Both the position numbers and the translations under genes were made by a program. Shown in pieces: positions 21,306 to 33,105 of a stretch of 64,000 bases of DNA. Each line of letters starts with the position of its first letter. The stretch's first letter is position 1. A model generated the notes under the pieces. The model was not told the origin of the DNA. It saw nothing but the letters and a program-made list of their open reading frames with translations, and did not search any database. Source of the stretch: Sternotherus odoratus (lineage: Eukaryota; Chordata; Testudines; Kinosternidae); assembly GCA_032164245.1 (NCBI GenBank), contig JAVMKO010000001.1:292379041-292443040 (forward strand), read 5' to 3'.

Positions 21306-23149
21306 ATGAGAATGCCATGCAGTTACAACTACTAGGAAAGCACCTGGAGCAATGGATCCGGTGTTGAGGACAAAAGTAGGGGACTCATTTTTATATTATA
21401 ACACAAAATAAAACCTCACCGCAACTGGGACACAACCAGTGGGACTTTTTAGAATATAAAAGGTACATAGAGGGCAATTTTCTCTTAATGCTGCTATTTC
21501 AACCATTCAGTATGCAGTTGTATAGGGAGAACTTATTTAGAAGAGAGAGAGAACTCTGAAACTCTCCTTTCACAAAAGGTCAAGTTACTAGCTTTATACA
21601 ATTTACACCTCAATATTTAAAAAATATTGTCTTGTCAAATGCAAGGTAGACAATTTATAAAATGTTTCAGATAATTTAAGTGCAGAGATAGGAGATCTAT
21701 ATTGAAAGTATATTAATGTGGAGATTTAAGACATAGAAAGCATTAAAATGAGAGAAAAATGGACACTTGTCAAAACCATCTGTTTGGTAGAAAGCATAAA
21801 ACCTCGGTTGCTTTCTAAGGCAGGAAGATAAATGTGTATTTATGAGCCCCAACATTGCTAGAATCTGAAGTCATGCTTAAAATGGTGATATTACCGATAA
21901 GACTATCATTCATGGAGAATCTGGACACTACTGTTTCAACTCTGTGAGACCAAAAATCCTTTGAGCTGCGTATCTCCAGTAGAACAAGCAAAATTTTAAC
22001 AGCACATGTACATTGATTTTTAAGAAATCAAACATGACTAGAAATGGGGAAATGTCCTTTACATGTTATTTACACCATCACACAGGCCACCTCTTAGCTG
22101 TTCAGTCATCCTGCTTTGCCTTACCCATATGAGTAGCCCAATTAAGTGAATGAGAATATTTATGAGCAAGACTTAGCCCTTGATGTACAATTCCATTGAT
22201 TGTTGATCACTTTGCTCTGCTCCATGAAAACATAGTCCCTGCCAATCTTAGACCCTGGAAAGAGTCAACACATCCCACCCACTACAGAAGAGAGAAGGCA
22301 GCATAAATGTAGGAAGACACTTGATAATTACATAATCTTACCTCTACGTAATTACATAATCTTACCCATCCAGCAGTGCATCCGAAGGGATGGTGATATG
22401 GCACTTTAATTTTGAAAGATCCCATATACTTTGTGTTAACAAGAAAGTACAGGTTCACAATGTAAGCACAGTGCTTATTCTTTGCATTAATATGAAGCCA
22501 AATGAGTTCTTTGATATGTTTTTCAGTAAAATAAAGATTCTTTTTATAGACTCCTACCAAAATTGGTAGAATACTTGTTGGTAAGCATCTTAATAACGCA
22601 GGCTACATCCAAGTCTATTTTATTTTTATTTTCAAATAACCACTTCTTCCCTCTCGCTCTCAGATACAAACACCAGTCTTCAGCAGAGCTGAACAAATCA
22701 ATTTGAGGATCCCACATTTCTTTCATCATCTAGACCTGTATACCTTGGCTACTAATTACATAGCCATTATAATGAATATATCTGGACTCCTTGTTGAGGA
22801 TACAATCAATGCCAAGACAACAATTTTAGACCTACCCAAGAAACATTTTCATCAATTCAGAATGAAGCTCAGTTACTTAGAGAACAGTCAGCCAGAATGA
22901 TCAGTGTCTTACAGAATCTTTACTGGACAGTGCAACAAGTGATGTGGGGGAGAACAGACCCTACACACTAGGTCAGCCCCAACTTGGCTTCAAACCAGAC
23001 GTCAGTGTCGCTATTCAGCATAAGATTAGCTAGCTCCTGATGAGCACTAAAACAACAATGGAGTTTTAAATGTCAGCTATAGTAAGTATTGCACATCATC
23101 GCACTAATTTGGAGTCCAGAGCATGAATGACATCAATAATTCTTTTCAC
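21306..23149. other. Unique intronic DNA
   Basis: About 1.8 kb with no recognised repeat. Short ORFs below 95 codons have no recognisable domain. At 22330-22370 the phrase ACGTAATTACATAATCTTAC is locally duplicated. Confidence 0.45.
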
Positions 23150-23440
23150 TCACATAACACTTTTTTCAAAGCATGTAACAAATACTAGTTGCTCAATGCT
23201 TACACAAGCCCTGTAAGGTAGGTAAATATTGTCCACATTTTTGAGATGGTGAAACTGAGATAGATTAAAAATGACACAGTGAGTCAGTGGTAGAGTCACA
23301 GCTAGAATCTGGGAATTTCTGGCTCCTATCCCCACAATCAGTACAGTAGATAACACTGCCTCTCTCTATTCCCTCAGACCATTAGTTATCATTTATTAAG
23401 TCACAACTGTATGCTCAGTGCTGTACAAGACCAAGATACC
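23150..23440 (+). repeat. Ancient L2/MIR-like repeat
   Basis: Contains CCCTGTAAGGTAGGTA, GAGATGGTGAAACTGAGA, GACACAGTGAGTCAGTGGTAG and AGAATCTGGGAATTTCTGGC, the wording of LINE2/MIR 3' regions in amniotes, then TCATTTATTAAGTCACAACT. Strongly diverged. Confidence 0.5.
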
Positions 23441-23496
23441 AAAGGTTTAAAAAAATTTTTTTTTTTACTTTTTGAGTATTAGACTAGAACACAGTA

Positions 23497-23829
23497 CAGT
23501 AACACCTCCATTTAATGGACTAATTCGGGTGAGGGAGTGTCCGTTAAATCAAAAAATCCATTATTTAATAAAAAAAAAAACCTGAGCTGTCGGAGCAGCA
23601 GTCCACCCGCCACAGGGTCAGGGTGGCAGCTCTGCAGCCTGCCTGCTGCCGGGACCTGGGCGGCAGCTGGGAGCTGGCAGCCAGCCCGCCAGTGGGTGGG
23701 ACCGGGGCGGCAGCCGGGAGCCAGCCGCCTGCAAAGGGGACCGGGCCGCAGCCGGGAGGGGTCGCGGTCGGATATGAATCAGAAATTTTGTCCGTTTCAT
23801 CCGAAGTCCGTTAAATCGAGGTTTTACTG
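23497..23829. mobile_element. pogo/Tigger-like MITE (333 bp, TA duplication)
   Basis: Left end CAGTAACACCTCCATTTAAT, right end ATCGAGGTTTTACTG, with TA at 23495-23496 and 23830-23831. Inner phrases GACTAATTCGGGTGAGGGAG and TCCGTTAAATC are shared with the larger copy at 30221-31177. GC-rich tandem core (CGGCAGCTGGGAGCTGGCAG type). Non-coding. Confidence 0.85.
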
Positions 23830-23849
23830 TATATGCAAAACAAAATTGG

Positions 23850-24522
23850 ATTGTCAACAATTACAGAAATTCTCATTCTGAATTGTTGGGCCAACTTTTT
23901 GTGTGTGACAGGACTTGTTTCAATACCTTCTAATAACTCTATTCCCTCTATAATGTCTCCTACAAGCAAGGTCAACATTATATTAGTATTCCCATTGAAA
24001 TCCCAATTTTTAAATCTAACCTGCCCACAAAAACTAATTTGATGTCTGTGTGATATTCTACAGACTGTCCTGTCAGAATTTATTGATTTGGTATAAAGAT
24101 GCAGGGGATGTAACAGAGATTCCTGACATGGTCTCTGAATCACATTCATTCAAAGGATGAGAAAGAATATCTGTTGCATAGGTTCATCAAATTTGCTATG
24201 TATTCTGGCCAATTTACTACTTTCTGTCTGTTTTAATATGGACATTTCTGTTGTGCTTTAAAAGAAAGCAAGGCCAAGAGCCAAGGATCAAAATTCTTTT
24301 TCTAAAGGTATCTGCACAGCAGTGAAAGTTAAGACAAATTATACTCATCTGCAAGAAGAAAGATACATGACAAGAAAATGAATATTTCGTTAAAATTACC
24401 ACCACTCTAATTAATTCAAGAAGGAAATTTGTTACAGCTCAAAATACCATGATTCTGTAATTTCCAAAGAAAAAATGCATTCCCAGCTGCACATCTTAGA
24501 AATCTGTATTACTTGTTTCTTC
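23850..24522. other. Unique intronic DNA
   Basis: AT-rich; no supported feature. Confidence 0.4.
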
Positions 24523-24530
24523 TCCTAGCT

Positions 24531-24853
24531 CAGGGGTCTCCAAATGTTTTGAGACAAGGGCCATTTTAGATTTTTGAAGGGGCTTCGTGGGCTGCTGCCA
24601 CGACCCCTTCTTTGCTCCTCTTGCTGTGCCGCAAGGGCACTCACCCCTTTTCTCCTCTAGCCACACCGCTGCCACAGCCACCGGGGGGGGGGGGGCACTC
24701 ACCCCTCTGCACATTGGGTGCTGGCAGCAGCTCACATGGGGGGGGGGGAAGGGCAGCAGCTTTTCCACGTGCCTGCTCAGCTGGGGCTGGGGGGGCCAGA
24801 CAAATCAATGCCGCAGGCCGGATCTGGCCCCCGGGCTGTAGTTTGGAGACCCG
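24531..24853. mobile_element. hAT MITE (CAGGGGTCTCCAAA end)
   Basis: Ends CAGGGGTCTCCAAATGTTTT and GTAGTTTGGAGACCCG, flanked by 8-bp repeats TCCTAGCT (24523-24530) and TCCTAGAT (24854-24861), 7 of 8 identical, as expected for hAT. GC-rich interior with G-runs; includes GGCCGGATCTGGCCCCCGGG near the right end. Confidence 0.85.
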
Positions 24854-24861
24854 TCCTAGAT

Positions 24862-25857
24862 GAAGTTTTTGCAAATATACCTGAATGAGTAACTATTTCC
24901 CTATGGCGTTGGTACTGATGTGAGCTTCAGCAGTCTAAAATATCCATTATATAGTGCAAATTTTTCAGATAAATAATGTAGGGGCAGGAAAGTGTTTTCT
25001 ATGAGTGTTTTTTAATTGTTCATTGAATATTAAGCAAAAAAACCAAACCCTTCAGAGTACCATTAACTTCTCTTCTACATTAGAAAATAATGAAATTAAG
25101 ATCAACTAAGTCAATTTTAATTGACCAATATTTTCCATAAATGTTCTAAAGGTACATGCAAACAGATTAAACAATGAATTTTTCTAGTTCTTTTCCTCCT
25201 TTTTCCCCCCTCGCCCCGACTGATCTCTCTGAATTTCTGCTGGGACATTGACTCTTCCTTCCTCTTTGCAGGACAGCCCTCTAACGGGTCATCAATCTTC
25301 ACCATGCCTTCTCCCCTTGTGATGTTGTCCTTCATCTTTCTTCTGCACCATCTCCTCCTCCTATATTTTAGATTTTCTCCTGCTGAATGAAACTGACTGC
25401 AGCGCTTGCAAAGAGAGGTTTTTTTTGGAGAAAATCATTTTATTCCTCTCTATTTGTTTCTATTGCAAACCTGATAGTCTGTTCCTAGTTGCCTGATCCA
25501 ACAATGGACTTGCACCATAAAAGACTCTGAAATAGGCATTTTGGACACTTAAAACAATCTCTGAAAGCCTTAAAGGAGAATTGCTGGTTTCCTGGAGATT
25601 ATTAGGAAAATCTAAAGGGGGAGGGAGGATTTTGTGCCTAAAGCTGTAGAGAAAACAGTGTGAAAAGCAAGAACATGCCTGCTGTCTATCTGTTAAGAGA
25701 GTAGCCTTCCAAAGCACTTTGCTATAATACCACATGGCACAGAATGCCTTTCTGTATTAGCTAACTAGAATGGAAAAAAATAAATTTACCAATTGCTCTG
25801 AATCTGCTCTAACCACAAAATGCCAAATTCCAAGAGCCATTTTAAAATCAAGCTTAC
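24862..25857 (-). other. FAM168A intron downstream of the first coding exon
   Basis: Unique sequence; starts (minus strand) with the donor GTAAGC at 25857. I see no further FAM168A exon between here and position 1, so the next coding exon lies beyond the window or is too diverged to spot. Confidence 0.6.
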
Positions 25858-25945
25858 CTGTATAGGCCATGTTCTTAGGGTTTCCATAGGGAGCCCCAGG
25901 TTGAACAGGGCTGTAAACAGGATTCATTGTGGAAGACTGAGAACT
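25858..25945 (-). CDS. FAM168A: FAM168A, first coding exon (start codon and 23 codons)
   Basis: On the minus strand a pyrimidine-rich acceptor (TTTTTTTTTTCTCCTCCAG) leads into the exon. An ATG at 25927-25925 opens [15 protein letters not shown] then NPKNMAYT and one base of the next codon, and the donor CAG|GTAAGC follows at 25858/25857 (phase 1). The peptide is the N-terminus of vertebrate FAM168A (TCRP1); the paralogue FAM168B begins MNPVYSPG and then differs, so FAM168A is clear. The family protein is small, Pro/Tyr-rich, and in mammals has been linked to DNA polymerase beta stability and drug resistance. The 18 nt before the ATG (starting AGTTCTCAG) are 5' UTR; an alternative AG two bases later could shorten it. 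The exon sits alone among introns tens of kb long, as expected for this gene. Coding interval: 25858-25927. Confidence 0.93.
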
Positions 25946-27459
25946 CTGGAGGAGAAAAAAAAAAGAATTAAGACGACAGCCTTATTTTTCTTCAACACTA
26001 GTCCTCTGTTGAAAGGTCTTTGCTTGTACTAGATGCTAGTGCTATCATGTTATTGTTCAAGACACATTACGCTGCAAAGAAAAAGACTTACAATTAGGCA
26101 TTAGAACTAGATAGTATTTAATAATTCAAATTTCAGATCCTTCACTTAATTCCCTTATATTCTTCACCATTACATGTCATCCCTACAAAGCCTCTGGAGT
26201 GTAGGATAAAATTAGTCTTACACATCCCCACTTTCCCAAGTGTTTTGCAAATTACTCCTGAGCACAGGAAGAAAAAAGATCAGGATCGTGTTTCTACTGT
26301 GCAAGGGGTACAGAAAGTAAAGTGCAAACCTGCAGTAATTCAGTTGTTCCACTAGGAGGAGCTAATGCTTTTTGGGTAATTAAAAAACAGGCCTCTCAAA
26401 GATTAGCTGGTAAAAGAGCACTCCCTGCTGGTGATGCTAAGAGCTGCAGATACACAAATTCTCAAGCAGTTTACAGAGTTCCTCTATGAACACAATAACC
26501 TTGTGCCTGGAAATTAATCTCCTTTGAAACCTCTTTTAAAAGACGAGCCTTAACATTACTCCTTCACAGCACAGCGTACTAAGCTATTATTTATTGAACA
26601 TCAGTGTGCGCACAGTGCTATTTAAAATCTCCACAGTCACTGCCCCAGACATAAAATGGCCAGTAAGATTTTTAATAGCATTTCTGCTCATTATCTCTCT
26701 AATAAAGATGATTAAAGAGAGCCAGGTTATCTTTTCCTAAGCTTTTATTTAGAGGAAAGCAAAGGACCTGGGAATTTGTGTCTAGTAACTGTCAGTTAAG
26801 CAACTGCTCAGTTAATTAGCTTAATGAAGCACATTCTCAATTCTGATTAATGGAAAAATCAGTCATTAAGCTTTATTAGGCAACACATTGGTCTCCACAG
26901 CTACCTTGTGACAATTTTAAACATGGAGCCCACCACACTTACTTTAAACTGTCTTTTAAAAAATCTATTATTTACACTTCATAAAATAAAACCATTCCTT
27001 TCAAACTAGTCTTTCCTGATTGATGTGCAATTTGTTAGATCATTAACTCCTTCAGTTTCACCTCAGGATAGTAAACAAGTCAAATGTTAAATGCTAGCAA
27101 CAATTGGTTTGACAACAATTACTGCTTAATTAATTAGCCTCCTCTCCATTCCCAAGTTAGCTTGCAATTCTGTAACAAAAGGAAGACCAGGGATGCCAAA
27201 CATGCCAAAGGATAACGCTACAGAATCCAAATAAATGTATTTACAACACTGACTGGAATAAGTCAAAGCCAGAGTGGCTTCAGAATACACAATGGAAAGT
27301 TTCTTCAAAAGATTAACAAGTAACATCATTGAAAAAACCTACTACTTATATGAAACAGATTCCTGGGGATTTGCCCAGAATCATCAGGAGGGAGTTTATG
27401 GTTCCCATTGTAATTGGCCCTTGCCCCTCTTGCTCTCAGCCAGAAGTATGTGTTACTAT
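25946..27459 (-). other. FAM168A intron upstream of the exon; candidate conserved non-coding DNA
   Basis: Repeat-free sequence. Around 26690-26890 it is rich in TAAT/ATTA words (CAGTTAATTAGCTTAATGAA, CTGATTAATGGAAAAATCAG), the type seen in homeodomain-bound enhancers. That is only a compositional hint. Confidence 0.4.
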
Positions 27460-27748
27460 GGCTTTGGTCTACATTTAAACCACTATAGTGGCACAACTGC
27501 AGCTGCACCACTGTAGCATTTCAGTGTAGACACTCACTACAGTGATGGGGGTAGCTCTCCTTTCACTGTAGTTAGTCCACCTCCCTGAGAGGTGGTAGCT
27601 AGGTTGATGGAAGAATTCTTCTATCGACCTAGCACTGTCTACACCAAGGGTTAGGGCCAGCTTAAATGTGTCGCTCAGCAGTGTAGGTTTTTTCACACCT
27701 AGGAGCAACACAGACGGGTTGACCTAATTGTTTAGTGTAAATCTGATC
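27460..27748. mobile_element. Harbinger-type MITE, degenerate
   Basis: Left end GGCTTTGGTCTACATTTAAA, right end GTTTAGTGTAAATCTGATC, with inner phrases CATTTCAGTGTAGACACTC, GAGAGGTGGTAGCTAGGTTG and CACTGTCTACACC shared with the MITEs at 42781 and 46688. The flanking 3-bp duplication is no longer clear. Confidence 0.7.
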
Positions 27749-27749
27749 T

Positions 27750-28765
27750 ATATTATAGGGGCACAGAAGCACTACAAGAGTTAAGATTGCGTCATGACTT
27801 CTGTTTAAAAGTCAGCCTTCCTACAGCCTCTAAAGCGGACAAGCTCAGTTGGATTCCTTTGAAATTTGCTTTGCCTCAGAAGGGTGCAGGGTAGGGTTAG
27901 TAACACATCATGGGGTCTTTTGAGCAGGTTTTGTAATGACATAAGCCCTGAAAAAATTGCCATTTTCCAAAAAGTTTCTAGGTGGGTTTCTCTCTCTCTC
28001 TTTTCCACAGAGGAAAAGATCAAACTATCATGCAGGTCAAGATGGACCTGCATTTTATCAATGTTTTATCCAAGGTAGTGTATGGCACTTTAACTTTTGA
28101 GGGGATCCAAACTGAGAATGGTATTTAAGAATATGTATTTTTTACTATAACTCCGCCATTGCTTGGTCCCAAGCCCAAGATGTGAAAGGAGGAGGGTTTT
28201 GCGTTGGGCTAGCAACCCACCATGTAAAAAAAACGAATGCTACAGAAACGTCAACCAAATCTTCAGCGAATGGAGAAGAATGGTTGGTGCCTTATGTCCA
28301 CCAGGAGCGAAGAGGATAAGAAGAAGAAGAATTTTTTACTATGAGCATGCACCAATAGAAAAAAATGGCTAGAGAGTTTCCATTCCCACCACATTAAATG
28401 CTTTAAACCTTGACTCTTGCAAATGTTCTAAAATCCAAACCGTTCCTCGGGTAGTTTTGAAATTTGATGTCCCTCATGGGGCACAAAAGAAACATTAGTG
28501 GTCCTAATTCTGGGTCATTTGATCAAGGGTTTCCTGAATACAGGCATACGTCCCCGTCCCCCACCCCCCACCCCAAAAAACCTTCTGCTGCCTTGTACTC
28601 TCAAACTGAAAGGTGCTAATAATGGGATGAATCATGGACCTTGTGGAAATGGATGGCTATGAACTCAGCCTTCAATTAACATAACTAAGGATAAATTAAT
28701 CACAAGCCCTCACCAAGGCACAAGGTATTTTGGACTGAGTGGCTGGGATTTGTTACAATTTGTAA
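27750..28765. other. Mostly unique DNA, possible LINE scrap
   Basis: At 28195-28340 a phrase (GGGCTAGCAACCCACCATG...) resembles RTE-type LINE non-coding sequence, too weak to call. The rest is unrecognised. Confidence 0.3.
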
Positions 28766-29129
28766 GGCCTTGTCTACTCTACCAATTTTTGTTGACAAAA
28801 GTTATGACAACAATCAAAAAGCACGATAATTACATCACCAGTGAATGTTCACAGTAGACTACTTCTGATAGCAGAGTGCTTCCACATTTGGTGCTCTATC
28901 ATCAACAGTGAGAGCACTGTAGCTATCTCACTGTGCTACTCACTACCTTCTGCAGCTAAGACTTGTGGGAAGGCAGAGTGGATCACAGCACATCATAGGT
29001 GCAGACAACGTCCCATGACGAAGTTTTTCCATCTCAGCATTCCATGGGCTTCTGACTGCATTTTTCAGCATTTTTCAACAGCCTCTGTTTAGTGTGTGCC
29101 CGCCATTTCTGTCTGAAAGGATGGATCCA

Positions 29130-30190
29130 GTACTGCTCTCTGCTGTTGTGATCACTGTTATGAACATATTGCGTCTGGTCATGCAGTAGATCATAAGCAC
29201 CCAATCTGAAGAGGAAACAAGCACTGACTGGTGGGATTCCATTGTTATGCAGGTCTGGGATGATAAGCAGTGGCTACAGACTTTTGGATTCGGAGAGCCA
29301 CCTTCCTGGAATTGTGTGCAGAGCTCGCCCCAGCACTGTGGCACAAGGACACCAGAATGAGCGCTGCCCGCTCAGTGGAGAAGTGCGTAGCTATCGCTGT
29401 GTGGAAGCTGGCGACACTGGACTGCTACTGATTGGTCACAAATGAGTGTGGAGTTGGGAAGTTGACCGTTGGGGCTTTGTTAACTCAAGTGTGCAGGGCC
29501 ACTAATCACATACTGCCACGAAGGACCGTGACTCTTGGCAATGTGTGTATAATAGTGGATGGCTTTGAGGAAATGGGATTCCCTAACTGCGGCGGGGCGA
29601 TAGATGGAATGCATATTCCAATTTTAGCATCAGACCATCTTGCAATGGAGTATGTCAATAGAAAGGGGTATTTCTCTATGTATTGGAGGTGCTTCTGGAT
29701 CACCGTGATCATTGCCCTGACATCAACATGGCGTGGTCCAGAAAGATGCATGACCCACGCATCTTCAGGAACACTGGGCTGCACAGACTAGAAGATTCCC
29801 ATGGGGGATGTTGAAATACCCAGAATGATCCTGGGAGACCCAGCTTACCCCTTCTTCCCCTGGTTTGTGAAGCCTTACACGGGAAGCCTGAACAGCAGCA
29901 AGGAGAGCTTCAACAATAGGTTGAACAGGTGCAGAATGACAGCGGATTGTGCCTTTGGCAGATTAAATGGATGCTGGTGCTGCCTTTATGGCAAGTTAGA
30001 CCTACATGAGGAAAACATCGTATCGCTGTAGCAGCCTGTTGCACGCTCCATAATATTTGTGAGGCTAGGGGTAGAGTGCTGAAGCAGATTGCCTGGCTGT
30101 TGATTTTTAGCAGCCAGATACCAGGGCTATTAGAGGGGCACAACAGGGGAGATGTTAAATCAGTCTTAAATCAGAGAGACTTTGAGGCAA
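29130..30190 (+). pseudogene. Harbinger transposase pseudogene (copy 2)
   Basis: Plus-strand frames read, in order: DWWDSIVMQVWDDKQWLQ (about 29230), ECGVGKLTVGALLTQVCRAT (about 29440-29500), then GFEEMGFPNCGGAIDGMHIP (about 29560-29620), carrying the first catalytic Asp of the DDE site, and MEYVNRKGYFSMYWR. The section with the second Asp (normally ...DxxxG near WPGRxHD) is shortened and shifted: ALTSTWRGPERCMTHAS. Then ILGDPAYPFFPWFVKPYTGS (after a frameshift, about 29830) and NRLNRCRMTADCAFGRLNG (about 29920-29970). The end (normally AACCxLHN) is broken by stops. The protein would cut and rejoin DNA at the element ends and TWA targets; this copy is dead. Confidence 0.85.
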
Positions 30191-30374
30191 CATTTTGACA
30201 ATGAGCACCAGGAATGTGTACAGTGAAACCTCGATTTAACGGACTAATTCGGGCGAGGGGGTGTCCGTTAAAGCCGAAAGTCCGTTATTTAATAATTTTT
30301 TAAAATAATTAAATAACAGGACTTTTGGCTTTAACGGACACCCCCTCACCCGAATTAGTCCCTTATATAGAGGT

Positions 30375-30795
30375 TTTACTGGGCGGGAGCTGTCAAACTC
30401 CCCCCCCCCCTTCCCGCAAGGGGAGGGAGCTTTGACAGCTCCCGCCGGGCGGGCTGACAGTTCCCGCCGGGCTCCCCGCAGCGGGGAGCCCGGCGGGAAC
30501 TGTCAGCCCGCCCGCCGGGAGCTGTCAAACCCCCCCCCCCTCCCGTCCGCCGGGCTGTCAGCCCGCCCGCCTGGCTCCCCGCAGCAGGGAGCCCGGCGGG
30601 AGCTGTCAAAGCCCTCTCCCCCACCCCCCCGCCCGGCTCCCCTGCAGCGGGAAGCCAGGCGGGAGCTGTCAACCCCCCCCCGCTCCCGCCCGCCGCCCGC
30701 CTGGCTCCTGGGGGGGTTTGATAGCTCCCGCCTGGCTCCCCGCTGCGGGGAGCCGGGCGGGAGCTGTCAACCTGGCCGCCCGGCTCCCCTCTGCG
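30375..30795. repeat. GC-rich tandem/inverted array inside the pogo-like element
   Basis: Repeated GGGAGCTGTCAA and GGCTCCCCGCAGCGGGGAGC units, some in inverted order, about 40-60 bp each; can form strong hairpins. The ORFs across it on both strands are composition artefacts. Confidence 0.8.
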
Positions 30796-30821
30796 GGTAT
30801 TAATAATTAATTAATATTAAT

Positions 30822-31023
30822 AAATGGAGATATACCAATCTCCTAGAACTGGAAAGACCTTGAAGGTCATCGAGTCCAGTCCCCTGCCTACACTAGCAGG
30901 ATCGAGTACTGTCCCCTGACAGATTTTTTGCCCCAGATCCCTAAATGGCCCCCTCAAGGATTGAACTCACAACCCTGGGTTTAGCAGGCCAATGCTCAAA
31001 CCACTGAGCTATCCCTCCCCCCC
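30822..31023 (-). mobile_element. Turtle tRNA-derived SINE
   Basis: On the minus strand: GGGGGGGAGGGATAGCTCAG, TGGTTTGAGCATTGGCCTGC (A box), GGGTTGTGAGTTCAATCCTT (B box), GTCAGGGGACAGTACTCGAT, and CCTTCAAGGTCTTTCCAG near the end. AT-rich tail (TTAATATTAATTAATT...) at 30799-30821. It is nested in the pogo-like element, itself nested in Harbinger. Confidence 0.9.
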
Positions 31024-31639
31024 AGCTGTATCCGGGCAGCCGGGTTGACAGCTCCCGCCTGGCTCCCCGGGGCAGGAGCCGGCAGCCCCCTATAACGGAT
31101 TTCGGATGCATCGGGAAATTTTGTCCGTTGCATCCGAAGTCCGTTAAATAGGGGTCCCTTAAATCGAGGGTTTACTGTACTTCTATACAGCAATCTGCCA
31201 TGCTTCATTAACTTTGGATATCTTGTTTTGCCTAAAAATTTTGATGATTCCTGAGTAGGATTTGTACTAAGTAAATGATTCAACTGCACCTATGTATTAC
31301 TACCCGCACCAATCACTACATGTAGGTAACAAAGATTGGTTCTCTTTCACAGAGTTTGTTTTTATTAAACACCAGTTAACACACAAAAGGCTTGGTGGGA
31401 AGGGAGATAACAGTGAAGGACAGCGAAGGCTCTCAGAGCTGTGCATAACTCCAGCTATCACTCTGGAAGCTGCCCAAAGGGTGGAGTGATCAAGGTACTC
31501 AGATGTGCTGGCAAGTTGCATGGAATATGTGGGAGGAGTTTGGAGAGCGCATTGAAAACAGTTCTGTACTTGCTGCAGAGGGAGGTTTGAGCACACATCT
31601 GTTCTGACTGTAAAGTAATTAGGGACTTCAACATCTTTG

Positions 31640-33105
31640 TTTCTCCATCACTTTTAGCACCCGCTCAAGGCCCTTTCGAATGTGCTCCTCACTCTCATTT
31701 CTCTCCTGCCTTTTCCTTCTCTCTCCACACCATGTTCTCTTTTTTCAGCCTCTGAGGATTGGAGCACCTCTCATAACATCTTCTCCTTGCTATGCTTTGG
31801 TTGACTCCTTATCTGACAGAGGCACTCAGCCAGTGTGTAAGGGGTACCCCTGAAAGCCATATCTACAGAAGCACAAGGAACAACACACAAAAGCATGATG
31901 CACAGTATTCAATTATTACAGTAAAATGCACCTCTTGTAACATAATCACTTTCTCACTCAACCTTGGCAAGCGCATATTTTGGCAAACACCCTAAACATG
32001 GTGAGTTAGGCCTGAGTGGGAGGTGGGTATTCAAGATGGAACAAGAGTGTAGGTGATGTTTTCAGGGGATTGGTGAAGGTGACTATGGACAATATTGTAA
32101 ATGTTGCCATCGTTTTCCACAGGCTGGGGTCACTGAAGTTGATATCTCACTCCTGAGGGCAAGCAAGGATGTAAGGGTGCATCTACTACACATGTGTGGG
32201 TTCAGACCTGGTACCTATGTTGCTCACCTGTGTGCCGCCTTGGTCCCTGCACAAGTGATTGCCGAGTGACACAGAAAAGGTTTCCTACAATGAGGGAAGG
32301 AACAAAGCAGCTCTGCCAAGGAATCTTCAGCAGAGAATTGGCGAGTACCTCCAGGAGAGTTTCCTAGAAATCAGTCTGGAGGATTCCTGTGAAATCTTGG
32401 AGTGCATTAACACACTGTTCTGCTGCACTGCTTAGCTACACAGGGGAACACGGAACACACACAAACACAGCTAGTCTTGTATATTTCTATCCCTTCATCC
32501 TCTTCTACAATACACAGAGCAAAAGACAGCTCTACCTCATATAACCGAGCACCATCCATAAAAAAAGATCACTTACCAGGCCTCTCCTTTTCTGCATCAT
32601 GCACGCCAGAGACAGACTGCTGGGACTGGCTAGATTCCCTCCAGAGTGGAAAAGAGGTCCTGACTTGCCATGCCACTGGATAACCCTGATGTGTGTGCCA
32701 CGGCATCTTCCCACTCAATCTCCTTGTCCAGGACTTTGTCCTCATGATTAGATCCACCCTCTTCCGCCTCCACCCCACTGAAGTATCCGTGGGCTTTTGG
32801 CATTGGAGGTGAGGTCACCGCCAAGGATGGGGTCTAGCTCCTTATAGAAATGGCAGGTCTCTCCCGAAAGCACCAGAGAGAGGGTTGGTCTCCCTTGCAT
32901 TCTGGTATGCCTGTCTCAGCTCCTTTATCTTTGCTCTGCACTGAGCTGTGTCCCATTCATAGCCCTCATTGCACAGGCCACGACAAATCTGCCCATAGGT
33001 ATTTAAGTTCCTACAGCTGGAGCACAGCTGGGACTGGACAGCCTCTCCCTATATGCTCAGCAGATCCAACAACTCAGCTGTGGTCCATGATCGGCTGGGA
33101 AGATG
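31640..33105 (-). pseudogene. Harbinger Myb/SANT accessory gene, pseudogene (copy 2)
   Basis: On the minus strand from about 33090: SWTTAELLDLLSI-stop-GEAV, then QSQLCSSCRNLNTYGQICRG, LCNEGYEWDTAQCRAKIKEL and RQAYQNARETN (to about 32870). This is the SANT/trihelix DNA-binding domain of the Harbinger partner protein, with its Trp and Cys-Arg-x-Lys-Ile-Lys-x-Leu signature. Further on (31760-31640) a charged coiled-coil stretch (EHGVERRRRQERNESEEHIR) marks the C-terminal part. In-frame stops and shifts break it. Copy 1 kept only the C-terminal part. Confidence 0.8.

Larger units (their letters stand above)
30221..31177. mobile_element. pogo/Tigger-like element (957 bp, TA duplication) inside Harbinger
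   Basis: Left end CAGTGAAACCTCGATTTAAC, right end TTAAATCGAGGGTTTACTG, TA on both sides (30219-30220, 31178-31179). Removing it restores the continuous Harbinger text ...CAGGAATGTG-TA-CTTCTATACAGC. Within it: a palindromic left region (30230-30380), a GC-rich tandem array (30380-30790) and a SINE (30822-31023). No transposase. Same family as 23497-23829. Confidence 0.9.

Noticed and set aside
27805..28372. Short ORFs near a LINE-like phrase
   Set aside because: No domain; similarity to RTE sequence too weak to annotate.
30376..30803. ORFs of about 100-120 codons on both strands
   Set aside because: Products of a GC-rich hairpin array inside a pogo-like element.
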